From contig NZ_QICN01000010.1 in the NCBI RefSeq assembly GCF_003201205.1, positions 1-64,000 on the forward strand: a DNA stretch of 64,000 nucleotides, in the 5' to 3' direction. Under the pieces are notes generated by a model, which did no database searches, was not told where the DNA came from, and was given only the letters and a program-made list of their open reading frames with translations. This document shows, piece by piece, positions 28,023 to 36,343 of this stretch (position 1 is the stretch's first letter; each line of letters opens with the position of its first letter). The position numbers were made by a program, and so were the translations under genes. This DNA is from Sinimarinibacterium flocculans. Lineage in GTDB: Bacteria > Pseudomonadota > Gammaproteobacteria > Nevskiales > Nevskiaceae.

Positions 28023-29054
28023 ATGAAGCTTGCAAGCCTGAAGGACGGCAGCCGCGACGGACGTCTGGTCGTCGTCTCCGCCGACCTGTCGCGCTGCGTG
28101 CCTGCAGCCGGCATCGCGCCGACGCTGCAGGCGGCGCTCGATCGCTGGGAGCAGACCGAACCGGCGCTGCGCGCGCTCGCCGCCCGGCTGGATGCAGGCG
28201 ATGGCGGCGGCGACGCCGAAGATTTCCATCCGATCGCCTGCCACTCGCCGCTGCCGCGGGCCTACCAGTGGGCCGACGGCTCGGCCTACGTCAATCACGT
28301 CGAGCTGGTGCGCAAGGCGCGGGGCGCCCAGATGCCCGAGAGCTTCTGGACCGATCCGCTGATCTATCAGGGCGGCAGCGACAGCTTCCTCGATCCGATG
28401 GGGCCGATCGAGGCGGCCAGCGAGGACTGGGGCATCGACCTCGAGGCCGAGATCGCCGTGATCACCGGTGACGTGCCGGTGGGCGCGGACGCCGCCCGCG
28501 CGCGGGAACAGGTGCGCCTGCTGATGCTGGTCAACGACGTCTCCCTGCGCAACCTGATTCCCGGCGAACTGGCCAAGGGCTTCGGCTTCTTCCAGTCCAA
28601 GCCTTCGTCCGCGTTCTCGCCGGTGGCGGTCACGCCGGACGAGCTCGGTGCGGCCTGGGACGGCGGGCGCGTGCACCTGCCGCTGCGTTCGCAGATCAAC
28701 GGCCAGCCCCTCGGAGTGCCGAACGCCGGCATCGACATGACCTTCGACTTTCCGACGCTGATCGCGCATGCCGCGCGGACACGACCGCTCGCGGCCGGCA
28801 GCATCATCGGCTCGGGGACGGTGTCGAACCGCGATGCCGATGGCGGTCCCGGCAAGCCGGTAGCGGACGGCGGCGTCGGCTATTCCTGCCTCGCCGAGAT
28901 CCGCATGATCGAGACCATCCTGCACGGCAAGCCGAAGACCCCCTTCCTGCGCTTCGGCGACGAGGTGCGCATCGAGATGCTCGACGCGCAGGGGCGTTCG
29001 ATCTTCGGCGCGATCGAGCAGGTCGTGGCGCGATACAAGCCGCAGGGCCTGTAG
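28023..29054 (+). CDS. fahA: Fumarylacetoacetate hydrolase
   Basis: It hydrolyses fumarylacetoacetate to fumarate and acetoacetate, the last step of tyrosine breakdown. This is the 343-residue bacterial form with an N-terminal capping part (about 1-75) and the FAA hydrolase barrel. Acidic metal ligands lie in the DWGIDLEAEIAVITGDV segment, and the GSGTVSNRD motif and GDEVRIEMLDAQGRSIFG ending are typical. It follows hmgA by 7 bases. Its TAG stop is supplied by the first bases of a REPIN-like repeat. Confidence 0.93.
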   Translation: MKLASLKDGSRDGRLVVVSADLSRCVPAAGIAPTLQAALDRWEQTEPALRALAARLDAGDGGGDAEDFHPIACHSPLPRAYQWADGSAYVNHVELVRKARGAQMPESFWTDPLIYQGGSDSFLDPMGPIEAASEDWGIDLEAEIAVITGDVPVGADAARAREQVRLLMLVNDVSLRNLIPGELAKGFGFFQSKPSSAFSPVAVTPDELGAAWDGGRVHLPLRSQINGQPLGVPNAGIDMTFDFPTLIAHAARTRPLAAGSIIGSGTVSNRDADGGPGKPVADGGVGYSCLAEIRMIETILHGKPKTPFLRFGDEVRIEMLDAQGRSIFGAIEQVVARYKPQGL

Positions 29055-29107
29055 CAGCGTTTTCGAGGCGCGATATCGGCGGTCGCTGCCTCGAAGGCGC
29101 TCCTACA
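29050..29107. repeat. REPIN-like pair of inverted REP units between fahA and maiA
   Basis: The left unit begins TGTAGCAGCG and the right unit, read on the minus strand, begins TGTAGGAGCGCC; both continue TTCGAGGC. TTCGAGGC (29062-29069) and GCCTCGAA (29088-29095) are perfect 8-base arms of a hairpin with an 18-base loop. The TGTAGGAGCG head is characteristic of REP elements in Pseudomonas and Xanthomonas relatives. It can form a stable hairpin in the fahA-maiA transcript. Confidence 0.7.
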
Positions 29108-29135
29108 ATGGCGCACCACCTCGCGGGAGAGACCG

Positions 29136-29783
29136 ATGCTCAAGCTCTATTCCTACTGGCGTTCGTCGGCGAGCTACCGCGTGCGCATCGCGCTCAACCT
29201 CAAGGGGCTGGCTTACGAGATCGTGCCGGTGCATCTGGTGCGCGAGGGCGGGCAGCAGTTCTCCGATGCCTATCGTGCGCTCAATCCGCAGTCGCGCGTG
29301 CCGCTGCTGGTCGATGGCGATTTCGCGCTGAACCAGTCGCTGGCGATTCTGGAATACCTCGAGGCACTGCACCCGCAACCGGCCCTGCTCGCCGGCGATG
29401 TCCGCACGCAGGCCCGCATCCGCGCGTTCTGCCAGACGATCAATGCCGACATCCAGCCGCTGCAGAACACCGGCGTGCTGAAGTATCTCGGCGAGACCCT
29501 GCAGGTCGATGAACAGGCGCGTGCCGCCTGGCTGCGGCACTGGATCACGCGCGGACTGGCCGCTCTGGAGGACGGACTGCGCGCGATGCCGGACGCGCCG
29601 TTCGTGTTCGGCGAGACGGCGGGCTGGGCGGAGTGCCTGCTGGTTCCGCAGATCTACGCGGCAACGCGGTTCGGCTGTGATGCGGCGCGCTACCCGCGGC
29701 TGTCGCGGGTGGCGGCGCATTGTGCGAGCCTGCCGGCCTTCCAGCGCGCGCACCCGGATGCACAGCCGGATGCCGGCGGTTGA
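29136..29783 (+). CDS. maiA: Maleylacetoacetate isomerase (zeta-class glutathione S-transferase)
   Basis: It isomerises maleylacetoacetate to fumarylacetoacetate using glutathione. At 215 residues it has the thioredoxin-like N-terminal domain with the zeta-class signature SSASYRVRIALNLKGL at about residues 10-25, then SLAILEYLE, and a helical C-terminal domain (about 88-210). It is the last gene of the Phe/Tyr route and lies 81 bases after fahA, the gap being mostly the REPIN-like element. It is convergent with the thioesterase gene, 4 bases apart. Confidence 0.95.
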   Translation: MLKLYSYWRSSASYRVRIALNLKGLAYEIVPVHLVREGGQQFSDAYRALNPQSRVPLLVDGDFALNQSLAILEYLEALHPQPALLAGDVRTQARIRAFCQTINADIQPLQNTGVLKYLGETLQVDEQARAAWLRHWITRGLAALEDGLRAMPDAPFVFGETAGWAECLLVPQIYAATRFGCDAARYPRLSRVAAHCASLPAFQRAHPDAQPDAGG

Positions 29784-29787
29784 AGCA

Positions 29788-30306
29788 TCAGCGTTTGCTG
29801 CGACCGGCCCGCAGTGCTTTCAGGTCTTCGGCGTGACGCAAACGTAGTTCGCGCCGCAGTTGCGCTTCTTCGTATCGGTGCCGTTCGGCCTGGGTTTTGG
29901 GGGTCAGCGCTGGCACCGATACCGGCTTGCCGTCGGTATCAACGGCCACGAAGGTCAGGTAGGCCGACAGGATGTGACGCCGCTCGCCGCCGCCGGTGCA
30001 CTCGGCCTCGACCTTGCAGCCCACTTCCATCGAGGTTGTCCACGCGCGATTGACCGAGCAGTTGAAGATCAGCACATCACCGCCCTTGGCCGGCGCGACG
30101 AAGTGCACCGCGTCGACGCTCGCGGTGACGCAGATTCCGCCCGCGTGGCGGTCGGCGGCGACCGCGGCGAAGCGATCCATCAGCGCCATGATCTGACCGC
30201 CGAACACGGTGTTGTTGGCATTCAGGTCGTTCGGGAACACCATATAAACCTGCTCGCGCACGGCAGAGTAGGCGACCGTCTTCGGGGGTGCTTCGTGTTT
30301 CGGCAT
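29788..30306 (-). CDS. Acyl-CoA thioesterase, hotdog fold (YciA/BFIT-like)
   Basis: This is a 172-residue hotdog-fold thioesterase. The pattern VFPNDLNANNTVFGGQIMALMDRFAAVAA includes the conserved Asn/Gly-Gly and Asp of the active site, and VDAVHFVAPAKGGDVL and AYLTFVAVDTDGKPVSVP match the 4HBT acyl-CoA group. A charged Arg/Glu-rich tail (about 140-172) extends the fold. It lies 25 bases downstream of the Lrp-type gene on the same strand and may be co-transcribed with it, perhaps relieving acyl-CoA build-up during amino-acid breakdown (inference). Confidence 0.88.
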   Translation of the reverse strand: MPKHEAPPKTVAYSAVREQVYMVFPNDLNANNTVFGGQIMALMDRFAAVAADRHAGGICVTASVDAVHFVAPAKGGDVLIFNCSVNRAWTTSMEVGCKVEAECTGGGERRHILSAYLTFVAVDTDGKPVSVPALTPKTQAERHRYEEAQLRRELRLRHAEDLKALRAGRSKR

Positions 30307-30331
30307 CTCGGATGTCGGTGTCGGCGGCAGC

Positions 30332-30817
30332 CTATTCTTTCACGCGACCGACGCGCAGCGGCAAGCGCGTCGTGTTCACCGTCTGGCTCATCGAGATCGA
30401 CGAACTGATCTCCTGCACACCCTCGATCTTCGACAGCTTCTGCCAGAAGAACTGTTCGTACTCCTCGATGCTGCCGACGAGGATCTTCAGCAGGAAGTCG
30501 ACGTCGCCCATCAGCGTGTGACACTCGATCACCTGCGGGAACAGCTTTACCGCGGCGAGAAAGTTCGGCAGCACGTCGCGACCGTGTCGCGCCATCTTCA
30601 CGTGCGAGATGACCATGACGCCGAGACCCACCTTGCGATGGTCGAGCACCGCGACGCGGCCGCGGATCACGCCGGTGTCGAGCAGGCGCTGGATGCGGCG
30701 CCAGACCACCGTGCGCGACGAGGCGGCCTGTTCCGCGATCTCGGCGATCGGCAGCGAGGCATCGCGTTGCAGCAGATCGAGGATGCGCACATCCAGAGCG
30801 TCGAGTTCCTGATCCAT
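30332..30817 (-). CDS. bkdR: Lrp/AsnC-family regulator of the branched-chain oxoacid dehydrogenase operon (BkdR-like)
   Basis: This 161-residue protein has an AsnC-type helix-turn-helix (LDALDVRILDLLQRDASLPIAEIAEQAASSRTVVWRRIQRLLDTGVI) and a RAM ligand domain (about 70-150). It is divergent from the bkd operon, the same placement as BkdR in Pseudomonas putida, an Lrp homologue that activates bkd in response to branched-chain amino acids. The 127-base region between the two starts contains nested inverted repeats. The gene name rests on context. Confidence 0.85.
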   Translation of the reverse strand: MDQELDALDVRILDLLQRDASLPIAEIAEQAASSRTVVWRRIQRLLDTGVIRGRVAVLDHRKVGLGVMVISHVKMARHGRDVLPNFLAAVKLFPQVIECHTLMGDVDFLLKILVGSIEEYEQFFWQKLSKIEGVQEISSSISMSQTVNTTRLPLRVGRVKE

Positions 30818-30840
30818 GTGTTCCAGAAATGGCCTTTCAA

Positions 30841-32207
<1,367 letters not shown>

Positions 32208-32210
32208 GTC

Positions 32211-33224
32211 ATGCCCAAGATGAACATGATCCAGGCGATCAACTCCGCGCTCGACGTGATGCTCGACCGCGACGACACCGTCGTGATCTTCGGCGAGGAC
32301 GTCGGCTATTTCGGCGGCGTGTTCCGCTGTACCGCCGGACTGCAGAAGAAGTACGGCAAGACGCGCGTGTTCGACACGCCGATCGCCGAGGGCGGCATCC
32401 TCGGCGCGGCGATCGGCATGGGCGTCTACGGCCTGCGCCCGGTGCCGGAGATCCAGTTCGCCGACTACATCTACCCGGCCTTCGACCAGCTCGTCTCCGA
32501 GGCCGCGCGCCTGCGCTACCGCTCCGGTGGCGAGTTCTCGGCGCCGATCACGGTGCGCGCGCCCTGCGGCGGCGGCATCTTCGGCGGGCAGACGCACTCG
32601 CAGTCGCCGGAAGGCATCTTCACCCACGTCAGCGGCCTGAAGACGGTGATGCCGTCGAACCCCTATGACGCCAAGGGTCTGCTGATCGCGGCGATCGAGG
32701 ACGACGACCCGGTGATGTTCTTCGAGCCCAAGCGCATCTACAACGGACCGTTCGACGGTCACCACGACCGGCCGCTGCAGCCCTGGTCGAAGTTTCCGCA
32801 GTCCGAAGTGCCCGACGGCTACTACCGCATCGACCTGGGCAAGGCCGCGGTCGCCCGGCCCGGCAACGAGGTCACCGTACTCGCCTACGGCACGATGGTG
32901 CATGTCAGCGTCGCCGCGGTGGAAGAAGCCGAGATCGACGGCGAGGTCATCGACCTGCGCTCGCTGCTGCCGATCGATCTCGATGCGATCGTCGAGTCGG
33001 TGAAGAAGACCGGCCGCTGCGTGATCGTCCACGAGGCCACGCGCACCGGCGGCTTCGGTGCAGAGTTGTCGGCGCTGGTGCAGGAGCATTGCTTCCATCA
33101 TCTCGAAGCCCCGATCGAACGCGTCACCGGCTGGGACACGCCGTACCCGCACGCCTTCGAGTGGCATTACTTCCCCGGGCCCGAACGCGTCACGCGCGCG
33201 CTCAAGAAAGTGATGGAGGGCTGA
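32211..33224 (+). CDS. bkdA2: Branched-chain 2-oxoacid dehydrogenase E1 beta subunit
   Basis: This is the 337-residue partner that completes the E1 active site. Typical sequences are IFGEDVGYFGGVFRCTAGLQKKYG, RVFDTPIAEGGILGAAIGMG and APCGGGIFGGQTHSQSPE. A second domain (about 215-337; ALVQEHCFHHLEAPIERVTGWDTPYPH) corresponds to the transketolase C-terminal fold. It sits three bases after E1 alpha and two bases before E2, so the complex subunits are made together in the cytoplasm. Confidence 0.96.
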   Translation: MPKMNMIQAINSALDVMLDRDDTVVIFGEDVGYFGGVFRCTAGLQKKYGKTRVFDTPIAEGGILGAAIGMGVYGLRPVPEIQFADYIYPAFDQLVSEAARLRYRSGGEFSAPITVRAPCGGGIFGGQTHSQSPEGIFTHVSGLKTVMPSNPYDAKGLLIAAIEDDDPVMFFEPKRIYNGPFDGHHDRPLQPWSKFPQSEVPDGYYRIDLGKAAVARPGNEVTVLAYGTMVHVSVAAVEEAEIDGEVIDLRSLLPIDLDAIVESVKKTGRCVIVHEATRTGGFGAELSALVQEHCFHHLEAPIERVTGWDTPYPHAFEWHYFPGPERVTRALKKVMEG

Positions 33225-33226
33225 GC

Positions 33227-34555
33227 ATGGGACGCTATGTGTTCAAGCTGTCTGACGTCGGCGAAGGGATTGCCGAGTGCGAGATCGCGACCTGGCGCGT
33301 CGCCGTCGGCGACGTCGTGACCGAGGACCAGCCCCTGGTCGACATGCTCACCGAGAAGGCGGCCGTGGAGCTGCCGTCGCCGGTGGCCGGCAAGATCATC
33401 GAGTTGCACGGCGAGGCGGGCGACATGATTGCCGTCGGATCGCCGCTGGTGGTGCTGGAAGTCGAAGGCGCGGGTAACGCGAAGGACGAGCCGCCGAAGA
33501 ACGAACCTCAGAAGAAGATTTCCTCGCCCCCCGCAGGGGGGAGAGGGCAGGGTGAGGGGGGCGGCGGCGCAGCCGCCGTATCCGTCCCTGCTTCCGCCGC
33601 CGCGCCTGCGGCGCGGCCCTCTCCCCCAGCCCCTCTCCCGCAAGCGGGAGAGGGGAGCAGCAGCGTGCGCAGGCCCGGCGAGAAGCCGGTTGCCGCGCCC
33701 GCCGTACGTCAGCGCGCCCGCGACCTGGGCATCGACCTGCGCCTCGTCGCCGGCAGTGGCCCGGCCGGGCGCATCACCCATGCCGACCTCGACAGCTACG
33801 TGGAGGGCGCGGGCCGCGTCGCCGCGAGCACGCAGGCCGCGCCGCGCACCGGCGTCGAGGACATCAAGATCATCGGCCTGCGCCGCAGGATCGCCGAGGC
33901 GATGCAGCGTGCCAAGCAGCGCATCCCGCATTTCGCCTACGTCGAGGAACTCGATGTCACCGAGCTGGAAGCGCTGCGCATCCATCTCAACGAGACGCGC
34001 CGTCCCGAGCAGGCGAAGCTGACACTGCTGCCGTTCCTGCTGCGCGCGCTGGTGCAGGTGCTGCCGCGCTTCCCGCAGGTCAACGCGACCTATGACGACG
34101 AGGCTGGCGTGCTGCGTCGCTACGCCGCGGTGCACTGCGGTGTCGCCACGCAGACGCCCAACGGCCTCGTCGTGCCGGTGCTGCGGCATGCGGAGACCCT
34201 GGATGTGTGGCAGATGGCCTCCGAGATCCGGCGCCTGGCCGAGGCCGCGCGCAGCGGCAAGGCCACGCGCGAGGAGCTGTCCGGCTCCAGCATCACGATC
34301 AGCAGTCTCGGCGCGCTCGGCGGCATCGTCTCCACGCCGGTCATCAACGCACCGGAAGTGGCGATCGTCGGCGTCAACAAGCTGGTCGAGCGCGCGGTGT
34401 TCCGCAACGGCGTGGTGGTGCCACGGCTGACGATGAACCTGTCCTCGTCCTTCGATCACCGCATCGTCGACGGCTACGACGCCGCACAGTTCATCCAGGC
34501 GGTGAAGCAGCGGCTCGAGCACCCGGCGACGCTGTTCATGACGGAGGCCGTGTGA
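33227..34555 (+). CDS. bkdB: Branched-chain 2-oxoacid dehydrogenase E2 (dihydrolipoyl acyltransferase) with a repeat-derived linker
   Basis: It moves acyl groups from E1 to CoA. The product is 442 residues. The lipoyl domain (about 1-80) has the lipoyl-lysine in DMLTEKAAVELPSP. The E3-binding domain is around 155-195 (AVRQRARDLGIDLRLVAGSGPAGRITHADL). The catalytic domain (about 215-440) ends with SFDHRIVDGYDA, carrying the HxxxDG motif. The linker between the first two domains, about residues 99-144, is encoded by a palindromic repeat of the kind usually found between genes (33522-33657) and reads as Gly/Pro/Ala-rich sequence. The start lies two bases after E1 beta. Confidence 0.95.
   Translation: MGRYVFKLSDVGEGIAECEIATWRVAVGDVVTEDQPLVDMLTEKAAVELPSPVAGKIIELHGEAGDMIAVGSPLVVLEVEGAGNAKDEPPKNEPQKKISSPPAGGRGQGEGGGGAAAVSVPASAAAPAARPSPPAPLPQAGEGSSSVRRPGEKPVAAPAVRQRARDLGIDLRLVAGSGPAGRITHADLDSYVEGAGRVAASTQAAPRTGVEDIKIIGLRRRIAEAMQRAKQRIPHFAYVEELDVTELEALRIHLNETRRPEQAKLTLLPFLLRALVQVLPRFPQVNATYDDEAGVLRRYAAVHCGVATQTPNGLVVPVLRHAETLDVWQMASEIRRLAEAARSGKATREELSGSSITISSLGALGGIVSTPVINAPEVAIVGVNKLVERAVFRNGVVVPRLTMNLSSSFDHRIVDGYDAAQFIQAVKQRLEHPATLFMTEAV
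33522..33657. repeat. REPIN-like palindromic element read through inside bkdB
   Basis: The left unit (33522-33560) begins with a hairpin CCTCGCCCCCC / GGGGGGAGAGG (one mismatch, loop GCA) followed by GCAGGGTGAGGGGG. The right unit (33618-33657) is its inverted relative with perfect 12-base arms CCCCTCTCCCGC / GCGGGAGAGGGG. A 57-base GC-rich spacer separates them. Read in other frames the units give LTLPSPPCGGRG and LSRLRERGWGRG, peptides often seen when such repeats are mis-called as genes in other high-GC proteobacteria. Here the element has no stop codon in the bkdB frame. Confidence 0.8.
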
Positions 34556-35967
34556 TGAGCGGGAAGATCACGACGCAGGTGCTTGTCGTCGGCGGGGGTC
34601 CCGGCGGTTATGTCGCGGCCATCCGCGCCGGCCAGCTCGGGCTCGACACGACGCTGGTCGAGGCTGACCGGCTCGGCGGCACCTGCCTGATCCGCGGCTG
34701 CATTCCGTCGAAGGCGCTGATCCATGTGGCGAGCAGGTTCGCCGGGCTGCAGCAGCTCTCGGTCGCGCCGCATGCCGGCATCGCCCTGAAATCGGAACCG
34801 GACTTCGATCTGCCGGCCGCGATTCAGTGGAAGGACGGGATCGTCGACAAGCTCAGCACCGGCGTCGCCGGCCTGCTGAAGAAGGCGAAAGTGCGCGTCG
34901 TTCACGGCACCGCGAAGTTCGCCGACGCCAAGACCTGTACCGTGCAGACCGGCGATGCGCCGGTCGAGATCACCGCCGAGCACGTGATCCTGGCCACCGG
35001 TTCGGTGGCGGCCGGCCTGCCGCAACTGCCCTGGGGCGACGGCGTGATCTCGTCGACCGAGGCGCTGTCGCTGCCCGCGCTGCCCAAGCGGCTGGTCGTC
35101 GTCGGTGCCGGCTACATCGGCCTGGAACTGGGCATCGCCTTCGCCAAGCTCGGCGTCGAGGTGCGCTTCGTCGAGGCGCTGGATCGCATGTTGCCGAGCT
35201 ACGACCGCGCGCTGGTGCGGCCGGTCGAGCAGTGGCTGAAGAAGCGCGGCATCGAAGTGCTGCTGAACACGAAGGCGCAGGACGTCGCGCGCGCGAACGG
35301 CGGCCTGCGTGTCACCGTGCAGACCGGCGATGCGGCGCCGCAGGATCTGGCCTGCGACACGCTGCTGGTCGCCGTCGGGCGCAGGCCGAACACCCAGGGC
35401 TGGGGGCTCGAACACATGGCGCTGACGATGGACGGCGCTTTCGTGAAGGTCGACGCGCAGTGCCGCACGGCGATGCACAATGTCTGGGCGATCGGCGATC
35501 TGGTCGGCGAGCCGATGCTCGCGCACAAGGCCTCGGCGCAGGGCGAGATGGTGGCCGAGATCATCGCCGGCAAGCGACGCAGCTTCGATCCCGTCGCGAT
35601 TCCGGCGGTGTGCTTCACCGAACCCGAGATCGTCGCTGTCGGCCTCTCGCCGGACGAGGCCAAGGCGCAGGGCATCGAGACCGTCACCGGCCAGTTCCCG
35701 TTCGCCGCCAACGGTCGCGCGCTGACGATGGACGCCGGTGGCGACGGCGGGTTCGTGCGCGTGACCGCGCGCGCCGACAACCATCTGGTACTCGGCATCC
35801 ACGCCGTCGGCGCGCACGTGTCCGACCTGTCCGGCGAGTTCGCGCATGCGCTGGAGATGGGCGCACGACTCGAGGACATCGCGCACACGATCCACGTCCA
35901 TCCGACACTGACCGAGGCCGTGCCGGAAGCCGCGCTCGGCGCGCTCGGGCACGCCCTTCACATCTGA
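34555..35967 (+). CDS. lpdV: Dihydrolipoyl dehydrogenase (E3) of the branched-chain complex
   Basis: It re-oxidises dihydrolipoamide with FAD and NAD. The 470-residue product has the FAD motif VVGGGPGGYVAAIRAGQLG, the redox-active disulfide in GGTCLIRGCIPSKALIH, the NAD-binding VVVGAGYIGLELG, a second FAD motif NVWAIGDLVGEPMLAHKA and the C-terminal catalytic HIHVHPTLTEA-type end (HTIHVHPTLTEAVPEA). ATG overlaps the bkdB stop by one base, so it is the dedicated E3 of this operon. The frame is open upstream inside bkdB only as shadow. Confidence 0.96.
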   Translation: MSGKITTQVLVVGGGPGGYVAAIRAGQLGLDTTLVEADRLGGTCLIRGCIPSKALIHVASRFAGLQQLSVAPHAGIALKSEPDFDLPAAIQWKDGIVDKLSTGVAGLLKKAKVRVVHGTAKFADAKTCTVQTGDAPVEITAEHVILATGSVAAGLPQLPWGDGVISSTEALSLPALPKRLVVVGAGYIGLELGIAFAKLGVEVRFVEALDRMLPSYDRALVRPVEQWLKKRGIEVLLNTKAQDVARANGGLRVTVQTGDAAPQDLACDTLLVAVGRRPNTQGWGLEHMALTMDGAFVKVDAQCRTAMHNVWAIGDLVGEPMLAHKASAQGEMVAEIIAGKRRSFDPVAIPAVCFTEPEIVAVGLSPDEAKAQGIETVTGQFPFAANGRALTMDAGGDGGFVRVTARADNHLVLGIHAVGAHVSDLSGEFAHALEMGARLEDIAHTIHVHPTLTEAVPEAALGALGHALHI

Positions 35968-36020
35968 CGCGGTACCCCGCGCGCCGGGATTTGCGAACGG
36001 CGTCACGTCGCCAGGGCGGC

Positions 36021-36038
36021 ATTAGCCGTTCGGCTAAT
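36021..36038. promoter_or_regulatory. Perfect 18-base palindrome upstream of the 76-residue gene
   Basis: ATTAGCCG TT CGGCTAAT: two 8-base arms around a 2-base centre, 57 bases before the next ATG. No U-tract follows, so it resembles a repressor operator more than a terminator, although it also lies 54 bases beyond the lpdV stop. Confidence 0.5.
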
Positions 36039-36095
36039 ACCCGGCACCCGTGCGTCGGCGCAAGCTGGCCGTCAGTCAGACAGGAGTCCGCGCCC

Positions 36096-36326
36096 ATGGG
36101 TGCCGCCGCCAAATCGATGCAGGTCCGCGAAGTGATGATGGAAGTTGCCGAACGTGTCGAAGTGATCCGACACGGCGACCAGCTGATCCTCATGATCGAC
36201 AACCAGCCCTACCGCCTGTCGGAGGCGCTTGCCTTGCAGTTCGCCTGGGAGCTGTGCAGCAAGCTCGAGCAGATGCGCGAGCAGCACCTGGATTGGAGTG
36301 GCGCGGAGCTGGCCGCCGCGGTCTGA
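36096..36326 (+). CDS. Small conserved-looking hypothetical protein, 76 residues
   Basis: I do not recognise the family. A GGAG ribosome site precedes the ATG. The product is mixed alpha/beta: residues 8-22 (VREVMMEVAERVEVI) and 25-40 (GDQLILMIDNQPYRLSEA) look like a beta hairpin leading to an amphipathic helix (LALQFAWELCSKLEQMREQHL). No signal or membrane segment is visible. The base composition of the codons is like that of neighbouring genes. It is separated from lpdV by 128 bases with a perfect palindrome and is convergent with dnaE2, so it has its own promoter. The opposite strand is also open here, but its product looks like a shadow. Confidence 0.6.
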   Translation: MGAAAKSMQVREVMMEVAERVEVIRHGDQLILMIDNQPYRLSEALALQFAWELCSKLEQMREQHLDWSGAELAAAV

Positions 36327-36343
36327 AGATCGCGGCTCGTGCC

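Noticed and set aside
33161-34522. Minus-strand open frame over bkdB carrying LTLPSPPCGGRG and LSRLRERGWGRG
   Set aside because: Not a gene; the peptides are useful only as signs of the palindromic repeat.
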